From Callipepla californica brunnescens (lineage: Eukaryota > Chordata > Aves > Galliformes > Odontophoridae), in contig JALIRH010000023.1 of the NCBI GenBank assembly GCA_023055505.1, positions 11,094,271 through 11,158,270 on the forward strand: a stretch of 64,000 bases of DNA. The letters run 5' to 3'. Below the pieces are notes generated by a model. The model was given only the letters and a program-made list of their open reading frames with translations. It ran no database searches and was not told the DNA's origin. This document shows, piece by piece, positions 1-12,800 of the stretch. A program made the translations under genes and the position numbers. Each line of letters starts with the position of its first letter. Within the stretch, counting starts at the first letter, position 1.

Positions 1-3000
1 TCACTGGTCAAACTGTAAGGACTGCAGCCTCTCTTTTGTTCCAATATGCTGGAAAGCATGTGCATAATATAAAAAAACACTGACACATTTGCCAGCAACT
101 GCTATGCAAATGATGATTTTTTTCAAGCAAAACTGGATACTCAACTGTCCTTGAAAATCTCTCCTAGATACGCACCAACTTCTTGTCAAAACCAATAAGG
201 GTGTAAAGTACTAGAACACATGATAAAAAAGTTCTCTCATTCATTTCTAAATCTATATTTACTTGCTGCTGGAGATCCAGAGCAGCCTAGCTATATTCTA
301 GGGTCTTTCAGTGGCAGAAACATTTTTTCTCTTAATACTTTGCTTTGCTGAGGAACTTTAAACTGCATTTTACATTTTCATCTGAACACCAAAAATGGAA
401 AGAATTTCCCCTCAGAAATCACAACTCTTATGATTAATTTCAGCTGGAATTGTCATCAGCTGGAAGAATGGTGTTTCTCAGAGGATGGTACAAAGGTATA
501 AGGAATTTTTTTGTCATTCTTCATATCAAATAGGTCTTCTTCATCCAGATCTGTGCCACATCAATAAACTGAAAACTGTCTCACAGCTCTGAGTTCATGC
601 TCACTGACTCATCAGTATATGCTCACTGACCTGAATTCTCCTAGGAATTATAAGTTGCTTGACAGTACAATGGAAGTATTTCTTTTCTGCCTCCTGCAGA
701 AATAGAAAATCCATGAACATGACTTCCCTTGCTTTACAGGTTCTCTCTTTCCAGTATTTAAGTACTGTTTCTAAAGTGAAATACATAAAATTGAGTCTGG
801 CTCAGTATATTCACATTCAATGTATGCAAGTACATGTGATTCTTTTCAACATACGTGACATAATAAAAACAGCTATTAGAAGCCAGTATTGGCTAGTAAG
901 AGCTTTAGAAATTAACATGGTAGAATCTGAGTTTTTGAATGCAGGAACAACATTATCCTAAAGAATGTATTTCTTCATAGTGTATCACCAAGATACCAAA
1001 CAGTTCATTGCCTTTCCACTCAGATGTTCAGAAATTCAGATAAAATTTGTCAGAGCAACACACAGCAGGCAAATGTCAACTGTAAGATTTAGTGTTTTTC
1101 CTTCTCAGTCTGTAATTATATTTGATTCTGAGATGAAGCTAGTATCAACAACTGTCTGCTGCTAGATAAACCCTCACACAACGACATTCCTCCTTTGCTA
1201 CTGAGTTACTTCCGTGTGAAATGTGAATTTGTATTCCTCTCCATCTGAAAGAACATTCACTTTGCGACTGAACATAAGGCATGGTGACAGAAGTGATTCA
1301 GAAGCACGGAAAGGCATTGCCTGGGAGTTCACTTTCTACTTCAGACTTTTCTTACAATATTTCTCCAGTTCCTGCCTCACCATCCAAGCTTTTTTCCAAA
1401 CAACAAGTACAAGGAAGAGTGGGAACACCACAGATTAGAGCACTCCTTGGTGGAGGAAGCAAGGAGAAGCCTTAAAAGATACCACAGGAATCGCCTCCTC
1501 ATTAGGCCTATGAGTCAAAAAAATTTTGTTAATATTTTAATGGTGCTTTTCGAGAGGAAGGGCACCCTGAGGAATAAATCCATTCAAAAATCCAGAATAT
1601 CAAACTATAAATAATTTCCAAATGCTTCAGTAGATAGGTGAAAAATGTTTAAAGATGACACCAGCAATCATTTTCTGAAAGCAGCTAAACATATTAAATA
1701 AATATACATATAATGTAGGGATCCCTTTAAAATGGGGCTCGGAATTCTTTGAATTGTTGTGCAATACGTGCATGCTAGAATGCATGCTAGAAACTTTTGA
1801 AGCTTCTAGCTTGCATATAGGTTTTCTTTGTTGACTACCACCTACTTACAGGACAGAGGAATGCAGACAGTATTTTGCACAGGATGCATAACAGAGAAAG
1901 CCGTTTCATGAAAGATTTAATAAACCTCAATGATATTTTCAGACATAAGCCAGGTAGAATGGCAACCTTTTATACTCATGCAAAGGAAAAAAAAAAAGGA
2001 TAAAAATATGCTTGAGTGTCAATATCTATCTTTTGACTCCAGATACATAATATTGTTTAAACTTTTGAGCACTCACTTGAGAATACTTAATAAACATATG
2101 AGTTCTGACTACCCAGGGGAAGCAGAGTTTTATTTTCATGGCTGTGTTATCATTTCAGTAACCTTGCACTGGAAGGTGTGTCAAGTTTCTCTATGTTTGG
2201 TTCCCTGTTCCTAAGGCATCACTGAGCCAACTCAAGGGATGTGGTGGTTGGGGGAATTCTGGGACACGGTGATCATTTAATGGTGGAGTTCAAGATCTTG
2301 TGTGGAAGAAGCAAAACAATAAGTAGCAATGCAACCCTGGACTTAGAGACAGCTGACTTTGACTACTTCAAAGACCTACTTGGAGGTATCCAATGGGTTA
2401 AGGTGTTAGAAGGTAGGGGAGCCCCATGAGAGCTGGCTGGCTCTTAATCACCACTTCTTCAAAGCTCAGGATTGGTGCATCTCTAAGAGTAAGAAATCAA
2501 GGAAAGGTGATAGGTAGCCTATACGGATGAGAAAGGAACTCATGTATGAACTAGAAAAGAAGAAGGTCCATGAAACATGGAAAAAGGGCCTGTCCACCTG
2601 GGAAGAATACAAGAAAGTTATCATAGACTGTAGGAATGCACTGAGGAAGGCTAAGGTCCTCTTGGAATTAAACCTTGAAAAGGAGGTAAAGCAAGAAAGG
2701 GTTTTTCTTTTCACTATGTCAGCAGTTAAAGAAAGACTATGAAAAATGTGGGTTCCTTTCTAATGAAGTGCATGCCTTGGAAACAAGGGACACTGTGAGG
2801 CAGAGATCCTGAATGGCCTCTTTGCTTCAGACCTTAATGCTAAGACTAGCCCTCTGGAGTCCCAGACCCTGGAAGTATGAAAGAGTTTGGGTAAAGGAAG
2901 ACTTTCCATTAGTTGAGGACAGTCTGGTCAGGGAGCATCTAGCCAAAGTCAATGCACACAGATCTGTGGGCCCAATGGGATGCACCCATGTGTGCTGAGA

Positions 3001-3776
3001 GAACTGGCAGAGGTGACTGCAGAACCACTCTCTATCATCTCTGAAAGGCCTTGGCGAATGGGAGAGATACCTGAAGACTGCTTTAGGACTTTTGACTGCT
3101 TCTGGATTTATCTCTTGCGTTCCCTTCCAACCCCTGCAATTCTCCAATTCAGTGATTTTTCACAAAGCTGGGATGTGATGAATGTCCTTTGTTGTTTTTT
3201 TTTTAATTGTTAACTAGATTCAACAATTTAAACAGATCTGCTGAGTGCTGTCTAAACACTGCAACATGTCAGCAGTTATATCTGCTTCCAGAGCTACAAA
3301 AAGGGAGTATGCTTTACACACCTCTATGGAAAAATAAAACAACATCTTGCAAACATAAATTACAGCATAAAAAAAGGTTTTAAAAGCCTGTCAAAAAAAA
3401 CCACCATACTTGTTCACAGGGTAAAATTGAGGCTGAGATATGATAGCTAGTATTTACTGACAACATTTACTATATCCCCCCTAACATCTACAAGTTTTTG
3501 CTCCTTGTTCATTTTTCATAACACTTGTCTGCAGTACCTGTTTATTTCTGTTTCTGACAGTAATGTCTATAAGAACATACTTCAAGAATATTTTCATGAA
3601 ACACCACTTGGAAAAAAAAAATCCTTGATTCTTTCAGTTCTGATTAGAAACTTAAATTTTTTACAGCTTATTCTAATCATTCTGGGTGAGTTCATTTCAT
3701 TTAAGGCAAGTTGTCTGGTAAAAGTTGCAAGATATCCCCAGTACAAATGTTACTTTGAAGTGGAAATGCAACTTAC
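1..3776 (-). other. MSH3 intron 10 (partial, runs off left edge)
   Basis: The intron begins at the GTAAGT donor next to exon 10 and has no acceptor in view. Apart from the CR1 fragment at about 2.22-3.17 kb, the sequence is AT-rich and unremarkable. I looked for the next conserved block (the FMTINGTTLRNLEIL region) on the minus strand and did not find it. Confidence 0.7.
2225..3165 (+). mobile_element. CR1 LINE fragment, internally deleted
   Basis: Broken frames on the plus strand resemble the region before and at the start of the CR1 reverse transcriptase. Examples are MHPCVLRELAEVTAEPLSII near 2980 and a WRMGEIPEDC block just after it. The sequence then jumps to a CR1 3' end (TTCCAACCCCTGCAATTC near 3125). 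Most of the reverse transcriptase is missing. The copy is old, with many stops, and is antisense to MSH3. Confidence 0.75.
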
Positions 3777-3891
3777 CTTGGATTGTAAAGCATCTTTTCT
3801 AAGTTAAATTCTTTGAGGTATGCAATTACTGCTGCCAGAGCACAAATAACAGGCTTATCCAAGCTTAGTATTACAGATAGTTTTTGAGGAC
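3777..3891 (-). CDS. MSH3: MSH3 coding exon 10
   Basis: The exon starts after TTAATAG| and completes codon 437 as Gly. It continues through [20 protein letters not shown] and EKMLYNP, ending in phase 2 at AG|GTAAGT. It matches human [20 protein letters not shown]. This is the last MSH3 exon seen before the left edge. Confidence 0.94.
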
Positions 3892-6800
3892 CTATTAAAA
3901 AAAAAAAGAGCAATTTCCTTGTAAAATCACTGTTTACTGCCTGTGCATTTTGGAAGAAACAATCTATTTTTCAATTTAATTGAATAGAAATCTTTATTAT
4001 GCATGCAGTGTAGTATGATATCTATAAATCAACATAATCATAGATCCAAAAGAACCTTGACAATAACACAAGCAAATTATGAAATAGTAGACATTGGATT
4101 CCACAAGTTTTTCGTCATAAAAATGATTAGCAGGTGACATAAGAAATTTCTAAATATACAAACTAAGAAATTTTTCAATTCTGAAATCTCCATTACTGTA
4201 GGCAACATTTTCACAAATTAAAAAGAATAAAAAGGCCTGTTGATTTGCCTGCCTCAACAAGTCTACAGAATAAGGTCCCACCTTGGTAAAACAGATATTA
4301 ACTAAAACTATTAGATAGAGAAACTATTAGATAGTAAAACTATTAGATAGTGCTTCTGCATTCACAAAGTACTCTACTATAACTCATATTCCAGATGTGA
4401 CGGTAGGAAAATTCACTCTATCATATCTCATTATTAAAGAGTGCTTTGGGAACGTCAACAAACATACTGAAGAACTTGAAGAAACATTTCAGGTATCGTA
4501 TCATTTCCAACATTTGCTAAGTATGTGGAATTTGTATTTGTCTCAACATATATGTTCATGACACTGAAAAAAGGGTGATAGCCCTGCATTCATTTCTGTG
4601 CAAGCAGTGTACATTTTCAAGGATTCTCCAAATTCAAAGATGGCCCCAGTGTCCAGAAAATAAGTGAAAGCAGCAGGAGGCTTGCGTGGGATGAACAAGA
4701 TGCTGTCAGGAAGAATACAGAGATGCTGCTCAAGCTTGATGGGATTAGGAAAGTCAAGAGGACACCTAGAATTGAAACTGACAAAATACATGAAGACAAA
4801 AGCTTCTACAAGTACATCAGCAACAGAAATAAGACAAGGAAAAACGTGGGCCTGCTGCCTAGTGGGCAGTAAATCTGGTGTCAAAGGACATGGGAGAGGC
4901 TGAAGAACCCAACATCTTCTTTGATAGGAAGATATGCCCTGCAGATTTCTAGGCCCCTGAAACCAGTGGCAAAGCGTAGAGCCATCAAGATTTATCCTTA
5001 ATGCACAGGATCAAGTGTATCCTCATGTATACTCCTACACCATGTACAAGCTAACAGAAATACACACATCAAAGACATTCTGACATACCTGCAATATCAG
5101 GCACTTCTTTTGCATAAAAATCAGTAACCAGTTGGAAAGCATGACTGTATTCAAAATGGTGGTTTTCCATCCTTTCTACCCTAATTCTGTCATCTCGTAA
5201 CCTGAAAAGAAAAAATAATTGAATGACTTGCAGTACTTCTGCTCCCTTCAAAAAGAACACCTTGGTAGGTTGCAAAAGGTGGACTTTCTTTCCTCTTCCT
5301 GTCATTGAGAATGGGTAAGGAATGGAGAGACCAGCTGCACTGGTGGACTGGGAACTTTTTAAAGAGGTTTTAATGTTTTAAGCCTTTCATTTTTCCACTG
5401 CAAAAGAACAAATGTATAAAAGAACGAACAACAAAAATGACCAAAAATAACCCCCCCCCCCAAAAAAAAACAGCAACAGAAAATTTGCCCAAGATAGACT
5501 TAAAAGAGGTCATCAAGTCTATCAGTAAAGCAAATATATTTTCATAAATTATAACAAGTATTTGCCTTCTCTGTTCTTGAAGTCTTTTGATGATTAAGCC
5601 ATTAAGTCACACATGCATGTTATATATCACCTTATTAATTATGCTTTATTTGTGAAGGTTTTCTTCTGACATGCAATTTATTGTAACATTAAGCTATTGT
5701 AGCTGTTCTTATATGCATCAAAAAAAGTATTCCTCTTATTTATTCTCTGTCTGAAGACTCTTATCTTCCTTGTGCTCAAATTCAACATTTCATTCAACCT
5801 TTTTGCACAGGTGATATGCTAGGCCACTCAGCATTCCTATGGCTGTTCTTTTGCTCTCTGCTGCATTTTATCAGTATATTTGAAGTTTTCAAAAGATGGA
5901 TACACAAATCTTAGCATGCTCCTTACCCCAAAACAGAGCAAAAGGATAAACTAAAAGCAGTTCAGCTTAATTTCAACTTTATTTTTTCCAACATGACATT
6001 TATAACTTCCAGACAGCTTGAAATCTGTTTAACACATTTCTGCAAAACTGCTCCTCTGCATTCTGACCACTGCATCATATTTGCAAGGCAATCATTGTTG
6101 CATACAGCCTCCAGTTTGCGCTACAAAAACTACCATGTTTCTGTCATACTACTCATCTAGGTCGTCAAGGATGTTAAAAATGATAACCTAGACTTTCCAA
6201 CATGTCTGCAGCTCCTCTCAGCTTAACAGCATCAGCAAATGCAACACATTCAGCATTCCAACACTGAGTCATTTAAATGAGTTCTGCTCAATGAATGTTC
6301 CTTGCTGACAGCAAGCAACAGAGAACTACACCTGCAGAGGATTGTAGCCAGTTTTGAGACCCATGAGAAATTATTCTAGTTTATTTCCTGTGACCCCTGC
6401 TTCCCCCAGCCTACTAATGTAAGACAGTGGAAAAACCTTTAATTATTAAAACATGCATGAGATTGCAGTTGTTCAGTACCTGGCTCAAGAGACTTGAGAT
6501 GCCAAAATCTGAGTCAAAGTATAGTGCATGTTTTGTGGTTACAGACACAGTTTTTTTTTTTACACCAGGTGCTTTTATGAACAGCTAACTGAAGATAGAA
6601 TTGGATGCCACAATACCAGCTGAACGTATATAGCTGATAAATAACAGCTGAAAATAAACCAAAAAACTAATAAAATAAAACAAACAAAAACCTTGCAATT
6701 TTTGAACATAATCATACATCCACAGTGCATCCACTGATGCACTGAACAAGTAACTAGTAAAAAGTGGCAGTACAAGACGTATATAAAACAAACAAACTTA

Positions 6801-9800
6801 GACTGAGAATATCCAAGCTCCAGTTCCACATTGTCATGGGGACATGAATTAACCAGCTCCTCCTAACACATTGGAATTATGCCAATCAGAAGGTTGTGTA
6901 GGTGTAATAGGAAAGAAACAAATCAATACTCTTCTTACAGAGCTTTTCAGCTTTGCAAGAAAATATGCAGAAAGATTTTCTGCATTACACAGTCCCATGT
7001 GGAAGGATCAATATATCTCTGAGGCTCAATTCTTAAAAATTAGAGTTACTTTCCTATAATGTGTCAAACTAAAGGCCCTAGATTTTTCTCAGTACATCCT
7101 AGATGATCCCTCGCTTATTTTATGTGCCTTTGTTTTAGCTGACATCCAATTAAGATTTCAGACTTCAGACCCAGCAGAACTCTCTTTGCTACAACTCTAT
7201 TCAAAATGTGTAAACATTTTTAAAGCAATTGGACTTCTGTGAAAGACAACTAGTCCGTTTCTCAATCTCTGGTAGCAACCAGCTGTTTCTTTCCTTGCAT
7301 CATTCACTTGCTCCAGCCTTCACTAACAATCTACTTCAATACAACTATTTTACTAAATGAGCAAGTATACGCAATAGAGAACTTTGTAAGAACACCACTT
7401 AAGCCTTATACTTCTTATAGTGCGTTGCAGTCTGTCCAGAGCTTAGCAGAACACAAGCCTAACAATCAGTCCCATAACAGAACAGATCTTTTCTTTTGAC
7501 TTTGGGTGAATTAAAGACAGTCTTCTAAAACAAGATTTTATTTCTCGTTTGTACTTGGTGTGCTCTCAAAACACTGCCTTTGGAAAAACAACACCAAGAC
7601 TCAACAAAGCCTGCAGAGATAGTTTTTCAGAACTGAAGTCAAATTGAGAGGTTTTGGAGAATAGTTCTTTAAAATGATTCATACCACCTGCCTGTTTTTA
7701 AAGTAAGAGCTAAAAATAGCCATTATCTTTAATGCATTTGTAATTTTCTTTCAGGGCAAAACACACCCAATTCTGTAGCATAAATTTTAGCAGAACTTAG
7801 CTTGACAGACTTTTAATGTAATACTTTCATTCATCAGCTACACTTAAAGGAAATTGACCAAATTAGAACTAGACCATTCAGTGATTTGTAAAGACCTTCA
7901 TGTATTTTAGCATTTCTATTCCAGATATGGGCACTAAGAGACAAATATCAGACACCGCATCCATCTGAAATTATATATATGATATTCTGGCTAAAGCAAA
8001 CAAACAAACAAAAAAAACAGTTAAGGTTATACATTTCTATTAAACGTGTGGAAAAACCTCAATTTTTATGAAAACAAAATTTGCTGCAGAATGTTTTTGT
8101 GTCTGCCCTTCACTTAGCCATGTGATCACCCACAGGACATTCTTGTGATTAAAGCCAGAATGATATGTTGATGCTTTCTCTCTCCAGCTACCAATGCCTA
8201 TTTAAATCAGAAGTCAATTTTCCATCAACTTCTGTAAACATCATTCTTGTCAGAACATCTGCAACAAAATGTTTTTAAAAAATTCATACAGCATTTTATT
8301 GATAGCCTTTCCAATACTTCTCAGAAGAAACAATCCTTATAGTTCTACAACACTGATGAGGCCAGTCAGTGAAGAACACTGAACTTTTCAACAACCTACA
8401 CTGCTAGCATAAACATTTCTGAAACAAACCTGTTTCAAGATTTCTAACCAAGTGAAGTTGTGAAGGAATCCATAGTGCCCCTTACCAGAACTCCCCGTTG
8501 TCAAAACTGCACTAGGTTTTTATGCAGAACTATCTTCGCTCACTGAATGAGTTATGGAAATTGTCTGACAAGGTGATCAGCCACTGTTAAGCATATGAAA
8601 TCAACACATTTGTTGTGAATTTGTTAGAATTCCACTCATTACATTAGTACACACACACACTTGCATATAAAAGGCAAAAGCTCACCACAGCATTCTCAGT
8701 GAAATAGGAGGCACTTCATTACTGCTGTACAATTCAGTCTTTCTGTGTTTTATGCATGTTTAAGTTGTTTATAAACCAGGAAAACCTTTCTAGGGAAAAG
8801 AAAGAAACCAACCAGACTTTGACCCTGCAACTACAATCCTGCCATACCCATTCCACTTCAGGAATCTTTGAATAGCGGGATGTGGGCACCTATATGTTTT
8901 TGTACATCCATACATCATAACTCCAGTTTATAAGTGAGACTGAATTTTGTAAGACTAATGCTAAGCACAGACTTATAAAGCATGAATAACTGCTATGTTA
9001 ATTTTCTCATACATTTTATTCAAACTACTCTTTGTGCTTCTCATAATGCGTTTTGCTAGGATCACTGGTGTGCCACTGTAGGGAAAATATGCCTACACCA
9101 CATGGAAGAGCAAGGCAACCTGACTACCTTGATCCCTTCAGATATCCAGTATTCAGTATGACTTCTTGTTAACATGCTGAGCAGAAATTATATTTGCTTT
9201 ATGTTTCAACGTGGTGTTGCCTTTGTTAGGCAATTTGTTTCTAGCTCAGGGGCTCTAGTTTCAAACTTTTCTATGAGAACTGGAGAACAATCACCCTTCC
9301 TTTTTTGGCCATTCTTGGCATGGAGCTCCAGTAGCTTTTCTGGCAACATCTCAATGACATTTCCAAGCAGCTGTTCTTTTGGCACCAACTGCATACATTT
9401 TTAGAAGTGTAGCTTTTTTCTCCTGCCGTGGTAAAGCACTTTCCCATATTTGCTCTCAGCAACCCTCAGCCACCAGACAGTGCTGCTGCAAAGAGACTGG
9501 CAGCACAGAGAGCTCCTCTGAGCATCTGCCAGTCTCAAAATGATATAATCCACTGATGCTGGTAATAACAATAATTATCAGGTGTCCATACACTACATTC
9601 CACTATACATACAGGCACTTCACCCCACATCTGTACAAATATCCTGTCCCAAAGCCATCAGTATCCTAGGAGATCCTAAAAACCCAGTAAGCAAATCTGA
9701 CATGCTTTAAGGCATACATACATAAATAAAGATTTAAAGTGAAAACTTGAGCAAGATTCCTTGCTTATCCTTTACCATCTAGCAAAATATTAACATCTGT

Positions 9801-12800
9801 CAATACGTGCATCTTCCTTCTAGTCACGTTAGCAAAAGTATGGCTGAGCAAAAATCCCAACATAACTGCAAATCAAGCAGCAGAATAAAAAATAAATGTA
9901 AAGAAAATTTTCTTTTAGCTTTTGGAAGTTGGAGATAGGTGCTGTCTGACAGCAGTCTATCAGAAAACCGAAGGCCACTTTGTGTAGGCACTGTATGACT
10001 CTCCATGTCTTCTATGGAAACAAAATTAGGTACTACAGTACAAAACAGAAACACAGCTGGGATTCAGAAGCTACTGTGTCCACAGATGGACAAAGACAAG
10101 TCTTCTTTTCTAGACTCCTTCCATTTCCCTATCTGAAGAATGGGATGAGATGTTGTTTCATGGAAATCCAGAAGAAAAATTGAAGAACTACTAGGAAAAT
10201 GCTTCTAAGCACATACAATGTAAAACAAATAAAAGTCAGCAAGGATTTATCAAGAAAAAGAAAATTCCCTCAGATTAATTTAATTTTCTTCAACAGCAGA
10301 GTAACAGATTCAGCTGAGAGGAGAGACACTGGGACACCTAAATTTTACACACGCAGATAGTGATAGGACAATGGGGAATAGCTTTAAACTGAAAGAGTGG
10401 AGATTTAAGTTAAATGTTAGGGAGAAATTCTTTACTCAGAATGCAGTGAGGCCCTGGCACAGCTGCCCAGAGAAGCGGTGGGTGCCCCATCCTTGGAGGT
10501 GCTCAGGACCAGGTTGGATGGGGTCTTGTTTTAACCTGATCCGTGGATGGCAGCCCTGCCCATGTAAGGGTGTTAGACCTGAATTTAAGGGTTGGTCCCT
10601 TCCAACCTAAGCCCTTCTATGATTCTGCAAGTTTCCTATATGCTTGATTCAGTGGGGTCAGTTAATACCATTTCACACAGTATTCTCATAACTGATCTAC
10701 AGAAGCTTGATTTATATGAAAGCATTTTTCATGGCTTGGGCACAAAACTGGTTGGAGAGCAGAATATCCAGAAAAGTACCAGTATCTCATCATCAAAATA
10801 AAGAATGATATTTTGGAAAGGTCCATGAAGTTTAATCCCACACATGGTAGCATTCATTAACTTCAGTTATCACTTAAAAAATCATAAAAAGGACAACTCC
10901 AGTTGCAAATAACATGAAGCTGATTGAAGCTGATGTGACTGCAAAGGAAGTTTGAAAACCACACTTCAACTTAGAACAGTGACATGCTGGAGAAAGTACC
11001 TATAATATGTGAGTTCTCTCCAACATATATAACTATGAATGAGTGTGTATAAGCTCTAACTTCTAATGCAAGACATTAAATATCCAAAGTATATACAGTT
11101 TATTTGCAAAATGACAGCACAGAGTGTTTCCTATGCAATTAACAGCACAGTTTTAAGTCATCTCCACTGTTATGCACTGTTTACTGCACTGTTACTTTCC
11201 ACCTGCACCCCTTTGCGACACAGCTTCACAGATTATAAAGTCTGTCCCCAGAATCACCATTGACAAGATGGTTACTTTTTTTCAGGACTAAGCCAACCAG
11301 TTAAAAATCCTCTCTTCTGTATGAACTTCAAATAAAAAAAAAAATCCCAAAGCAACATCAACTGCAATAACAAAACGAAACCAAAATACAGGAACACCTC
11401 TCTAACACTAACGAATACTCATTCAGATACAACACACTATGAATCAAAGTGTAAGCATGGCCAGAGTGAACACATGCATCCAATTTCATTGCTTCTGATA
11501 GCTTGGGCTGAACCCTGCGGCTTGCCTCCCTCTTCTGAACACCAGCAGTACTCCACAGCAGGACATATTTCCCAACCCTGATTAACTAACCTGAGAATAG
11601 CCCTGAATTTTCTGATATCAGTTACACAAATTTAAGGTTGGAACTTTCCAAAGGAATTAGCACATTTAATTTTCAGAGAGATGATTTCATTGTGGTACCT
11701 TTCTGTCACAGAACAGTTCAACAAATTTCAAATGCATGCTACACTGCTCTCCTAGAAACTCTCAGGGAAGCAATGATCAAAAAGAAAACAAAAAAACCTT
11801 TTTTGCTAGCTTAACTTGATTAAATGGCTTGGCATCAGTGAAATGAAAATATGATGACTGTCAGAACCACAGCAGATAGATCTTATCACAATTTCTAAGG
11901 GATAGTGTGGCAAAAAGCTTGCTACCAACACATTTTGGGAGAACTGGCTTTTTTCTCAGGCTCATAACACAGTCTTCTCCCAACCCTCCCTGGTACCAGA
12001 AGTTTTATTTCAATATTGGGTCAGCAAGGATACTCATCCCTCAGTCTTTTCCTTTCTTTCTGCCCCATCTGACTCCACCAGCTCTAAGCCTTCCTATTTC
12101 CATTGATCAACATGACTGTGAGCAACAGCAATACCACAGCAAGCAGAGCAGAATCGCATTGCCACCTCATGGGTTGCAGTCAGGAAGGAATGCCCAGAAG
12201 TCATTCTGTCCAACCTCCAATTGAAGTAGGACCATGGCACTTCATTGAAGTTGCAAGTCACTGTCACTGGGATAACAAAGGAGATGACAGAAATGAAAAG
12301 TGCAAGTGCAAAGACAGACCAAAATGAATATATAATAGCACAGATAAGACTGTGGGATGGATCAATCACAGTCACAGCCTGAACACCCAGAAAGCGTTGC
12401 GCAGAATGATGGCACGTTAAAAGCAAACACAGCAACACCAAGAACAGAACAGTTATAATTGCTTTTTACTGGAACCACCAGAGAAGCTGAGAGCAAAAGT
12501 TCTCATGGATGAGATACGTGCTAGAAACATGTAGAGAACTGCTGTTCTTGGAGAAGCATAGCAAAACCTATGATTAGGGAACAGAGATTCAATTTAGAGA
12601 AGCAACCCCAGGGCTGAGGAGTCCCACCCACACAAACTCTTGTAAGAGAAACCAGAAATGTAATCCAGGAACTTATATCAATATTTTAATCTCTTTTTAA
12701 TATATTTCTCCCAGAAGCCAATTGCAATTAATGCTGAAATATTTATTAATATCTTACAAAGATGATACCCTACTGCAAAACACTGTTCAATGAGCTCTGT

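Noticed and set aside
1..3776. Search for MSH3 exon 11
   Set aside because: None of the conserved blocks expected after exon 10 (TINGTTLRNLEIL, then DHTKTSFGRRKL) could be found on the minus strand, so exon 11 must lie beyond the left edge.
12094..12441. Overlapping open frames on both strands near 12.1-12.4 kb
   Set aside because: Neither strand encodes a recognisable motif; overlapping opposite frames in the same place point to composition, not genes.
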